DNA of 6,311 nucleotides from Methanobacteriota archaeon (lineage in GTDB: Archaea; Methanobacteriota; Methanobacteria; Methanobacteriales; Methanobacteriaceae), in assembly GCA_023434825.1 (NCBI GenBank), contig JAEYSH010000182.1, positions 1-6,311 on the forward strand, read 5' to 3'. Below are positions 5,785-6,311 of the stretch, piece after piece. Each line of letters starts with the position of its first letter. Positions within the stretch are counted from its first letter, which is position 1. Made by a program: the position numbers and the translations under genes. The notes beneath the pieces were generated by a model. That model did no database searches. It had not been told where the DNA came from and saw only the letters and a program-made list of their open reading frames with translations.

Positions 5785-6311
5785 ATGGGACCATTGGAAT
5801 TATTCGCAATTTTAGTTTTAGCCGGTGCAATTATTGTACTTTTATACTATTACCTTCAGGAAATGAATAAAACTGGAAATGCCGGCTTAGATTCAGTTAA
5901 ATCAAGCGTTTCTAATATGGGCAAAGGCGTTTCAGATGTGGGTAACCGTGTTTCTGAGGGAATTTCCCAACAATACAGCAGCAGTAACGTTGAAAGAGAG
6001 AGCAGAATGTCTGGAGTATCTGAGATGGTGTCTGGAATGGGTGAAAGCTTAAAAGGAAAAGTAAAAGGAGTACCCATAAATACTGATGTATTTTCTGGAC
6101 GAATTGATGAGTTTTTACATGAACAAAGTGATCAGCTTATTGAAGACTGGGAATTAGCCACAAAATCAGATGTTAGCCAGCTTGAAAAGAAATACAGTAA
6201 AGTTGCAAGAGACATTGATGATTTAGAACGCCGTTTTAATGAATATCGTGGCCATGCTAACAAAAAATTTGAACATATTGAGAAGAGATTAGATTCTTTA
6301 GAAGGAAAAGA
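5785..6311 (+). CDS. Membrane-anchored protein with amphipathic repeats and coiled coil, 3' end outside the window
   Basis: The frame is open from ATG 5785 to the window edge (175 full codons). AGGGG (5771-5775) lies 9 bases before the ATG, inside the previous gene. Residues 4-24 form a membrane helix (LELFAILVLAGAIIVLLYYYL). Residues 34-95 are rich in Ser, Gly, Val and Met, with a repeating pattern (SVSNMGKGVSDVGNRVSEGIS, later SGVSEMVSGMGESLKGKVKG) that would form an amphipathic helix, broken by a Ser/Gln/Glu-rich piece at 61-74. Residues 98-125 (INTDVFSGRIDEFLHEQSDQLIEDWELA) look like a short folded helical unit. Residues 128-175 are coiled coil (SDVSQLEKKYSKVARDIDDLERRF...). The total length and any C-terminal domain are unknown. 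A catalytic domain further on, as in RmuC-type proteins, cannot be excluded. It forms an operon with the preceding gene and shares its membrane-anchor plus coiled-coil design. Confidence 0.88.
   Translation, partial: MGPLELFAILVLAGAIIVLLYYYLQEMNKTGNAGLDSVKSSVSNMGKGVSDVGNRVSEGISQQYSSSNVERESRMSGVSEMVSGMGESLKGKVKGVPINTDVFSGRIDEFLHEQSDQLIEDWELATKSDVSQLEKKYSKVARDIDDLERRFNEYRGHANKKFEHIEKRLDSLEGK

Overview
The window reads as chromosomal DNA of a hydrogenotrophic methanogen of the Methanobacteriales, most likely a mesophilic Methanobacterium. The evidence is a coenzyme F420-reducing [NiFe]-hydrogenase operon in the order frhA-frhD-frhG-frhB, an archaeal type II methionine aminopeptidase, archaeal TATA boxes, and AT-rich intergenic DNA. 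The species call is an inference from remembered similarity to Methanothermobacter and Methanobacterium Frh proteins. No search was run.

Region 1 (1-2334) is the end of the frh operon on the + strand: the last 21 codons of frhA, then frhD (maturation protease), frhG (small, electron-transferring subunit) and frhB (F420/FAD subunit). Gaps are 3-11 bases and each gene has a ribosome binding site. A near-perfect hairpin followed by a T-tract closes the operon. FrhA and FrhG split H2 and carry the electrons, FrhB passes them to F420, and FrhD trims the FrhA C-terminus after nickel insertion. F420H2 then feeds the reductive C1 steps of methanogenesis.

Region 2 (2335-3692) holds two + strand genes of unknown role, each with its own TATA box. 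One encodes a 107-residue membrane-anchored TPR protein that appears to be translated from a leaderless mRNA. The other encodes a 265-residue soluble protein with winged-helix-like segments and a very acidic C-terminal tail. It converges on map, and the space between them holds a probable map terminator.

Region 3 (3693-4598, - strand) is map, complete and with all metal ligands present.

Region 4 (4599-6311, + strand) starts with an AT-rich divergent intergenic region. Three small genes follow, all encoding proteins of one design: a single N-terminal membrane helix followed by a charged, mostly coiled-coil cytoplasmic part. The first (4873-5178) has no ATG, GTG or TTG start in its frame ahead of the membrane helix. 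A strong ribosome binding site instead sits in front of an ATA codon. The second and third are separated by only 3 bases and form an operon, and the third runs off the window. This run of membrane-anchored coiled-coil proteins is the part most likely to be an undescribed system. I recognise no family for any of the three.

I saw no tRNA, rRNA, CRISPR array, insertion sequence or other mobile element.
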